6,139 nt of DNA from a bacterium (lineage in GTDB: Bacteria > Krumholzibacteriota > Krumholzibacteria > LZORAL124-64-63): contig QNDV01000144.1 of the NCBI GenBank assembly GCA_003646045.1, forward strand, positions 1 to 6,139, read 5' to 3'. The translations under genes and the position numbers were made by a program. Positions 6,081 through 6,139 of this stretch are shown here, piece by piece (the stretch's first letter is position 1; each line of letters opens with the position of its first letter). The notes beneath the pieces were generated by a model, which was not told the DNA's origin, did no database searches, and saw only the letters and a program-made list of their open reading frames with translations.

Positions 6081-6139
6081 GAGGCGCCTCTCAGGGTGAT
6101 GTGGCGATCGATCCGGACAGTACCGGGCACTCCTGGATA
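6077..6139 (-). CDS. Possible 3' end of an unidentified upstream gene
   Basis: One minus-strand frame is open from the window edge for 20 codons (YPGVPGTVRI, then DRHITLRGAS) and ends at TGA 6079-6077. It would overlap the trpS TTG as TTGA, the same junction seen between scpA and scpB. That parallel is the main support. A second frame ending at TGA 6093-6091 (last residues SIATSP) would also fit, leaving a short gap with the ribosome binding site. The sliver is too short to choose between them or to assign a function, and it could simply be an untranslated leader. Confidence 0.25.
   Translation of the reverse strand, partial: YPGVPGTVRIDRHITLRGAS
6080..6091. repeat. 12-base perfect palindrome over the trpS translation start
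   Basis: AGAGGCGCCTCT reads the same on both strands. It contains most of the trpS Shine-Dalgarno site (GAGAGG, 6092-6087), the spacer, and the first base of the TTG start codon. Without a loop it is a poor intramolecular hairpin, though a short stem with a small loop is possible. It could also be chance in GC-rich DNA. Confidence 0.5.
6087..6092 (-). promoter_or_regulatory. Ribosome binding site deciding the trpS TTG start
   Basis: GAGAGG on the minus strand lies 6 bases before TTG at 6080. No in-frame ATG or GTG precedes it within the window, so this site, together with the match to TrpS N-termini, fixes the start. Confidence 0.65.

Noticed and set aside
1..6139. Mobile element, CRISPR array, tRNA/rRNA, toxin-antitoxin or defence system
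   Set aside because: None seen: there are no long direct or inverted repeats, no spacer pattern and no foreign-looking composition, and nearly every base belongs to recognised housekeeping genes.

Overview
The window is about 6.1 kb of GC-rich (roughly 62-65% by eye), tightly packed bacterial chromosome. Every convincing gene lies on the minus strand, so transcription runs from high to low coordinates. The gene content and order (trpS, scpA, scpB, an rluB-type pseudouridine synthase, hisC, a DAHP synthase, cmk) and the protein sequences suggest a proteobacterium, most likely a gammaproteobacterium. That placement is inference from memory of synteny and could not be tested by search.

Region by region, in transcription order: a sliver of an unidentified upstream frame (about 6139-6077); trpS, tryptophanyl-tRNA synthetase (6080-5082); scpA (5072-4143) and scpB (4146-3424), the kleisin and winged-helix subunits of the SMC-ScpAB condensin; an RluB/RsuA-family rRNA pseudouridine synthase (3437-2691); a 50-base gap with a small hairpin at its upstream edge; hisC-type aminotransferase (2640-1537); a single-domain type I-beta DAHP synthase, called aroF (1540-704); and cmk, cytidylate kinase, which runs off the low-coordinate end of the window (704-1).

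Apart from the 50-base gap before hisC, genes overlap or are separated by fewer than 10 bases. This implies one or two polycistronic units with translational coupling. The first block joins translation (trpS), chromosome organisation (scpAB) and ribosome modification (rluB). The second block joins aromatic amino-acid synthesis (DAHP synthase at the entry of the shikimate pathway, HisC as a possible aromatic or histidinol-phosphate aminotransferase) with pyrimidine nucleotide metabolism (cmk). It resembles the common hisC-tyrA-aroA-cmk cluster, but with a DAHP synthase where tyrA and aroA usually sit.

No mobile element, CRISPR array, RNA gene, defence module or undescribed system is visible. 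The points worth a second look are modest: three successive genes (trpS, scpA, scpB) with TTG starts backed by good ribosome binding sites; a four-cysteine motif in TrpS that resembles the [4Fe-4S] site of Thermotoga TrpRS; a 12-base perfect palindrome over the trpS ribosome binding site; a DAHP synthase without a regulatory domain; and the hisC-aroF-cmk order.
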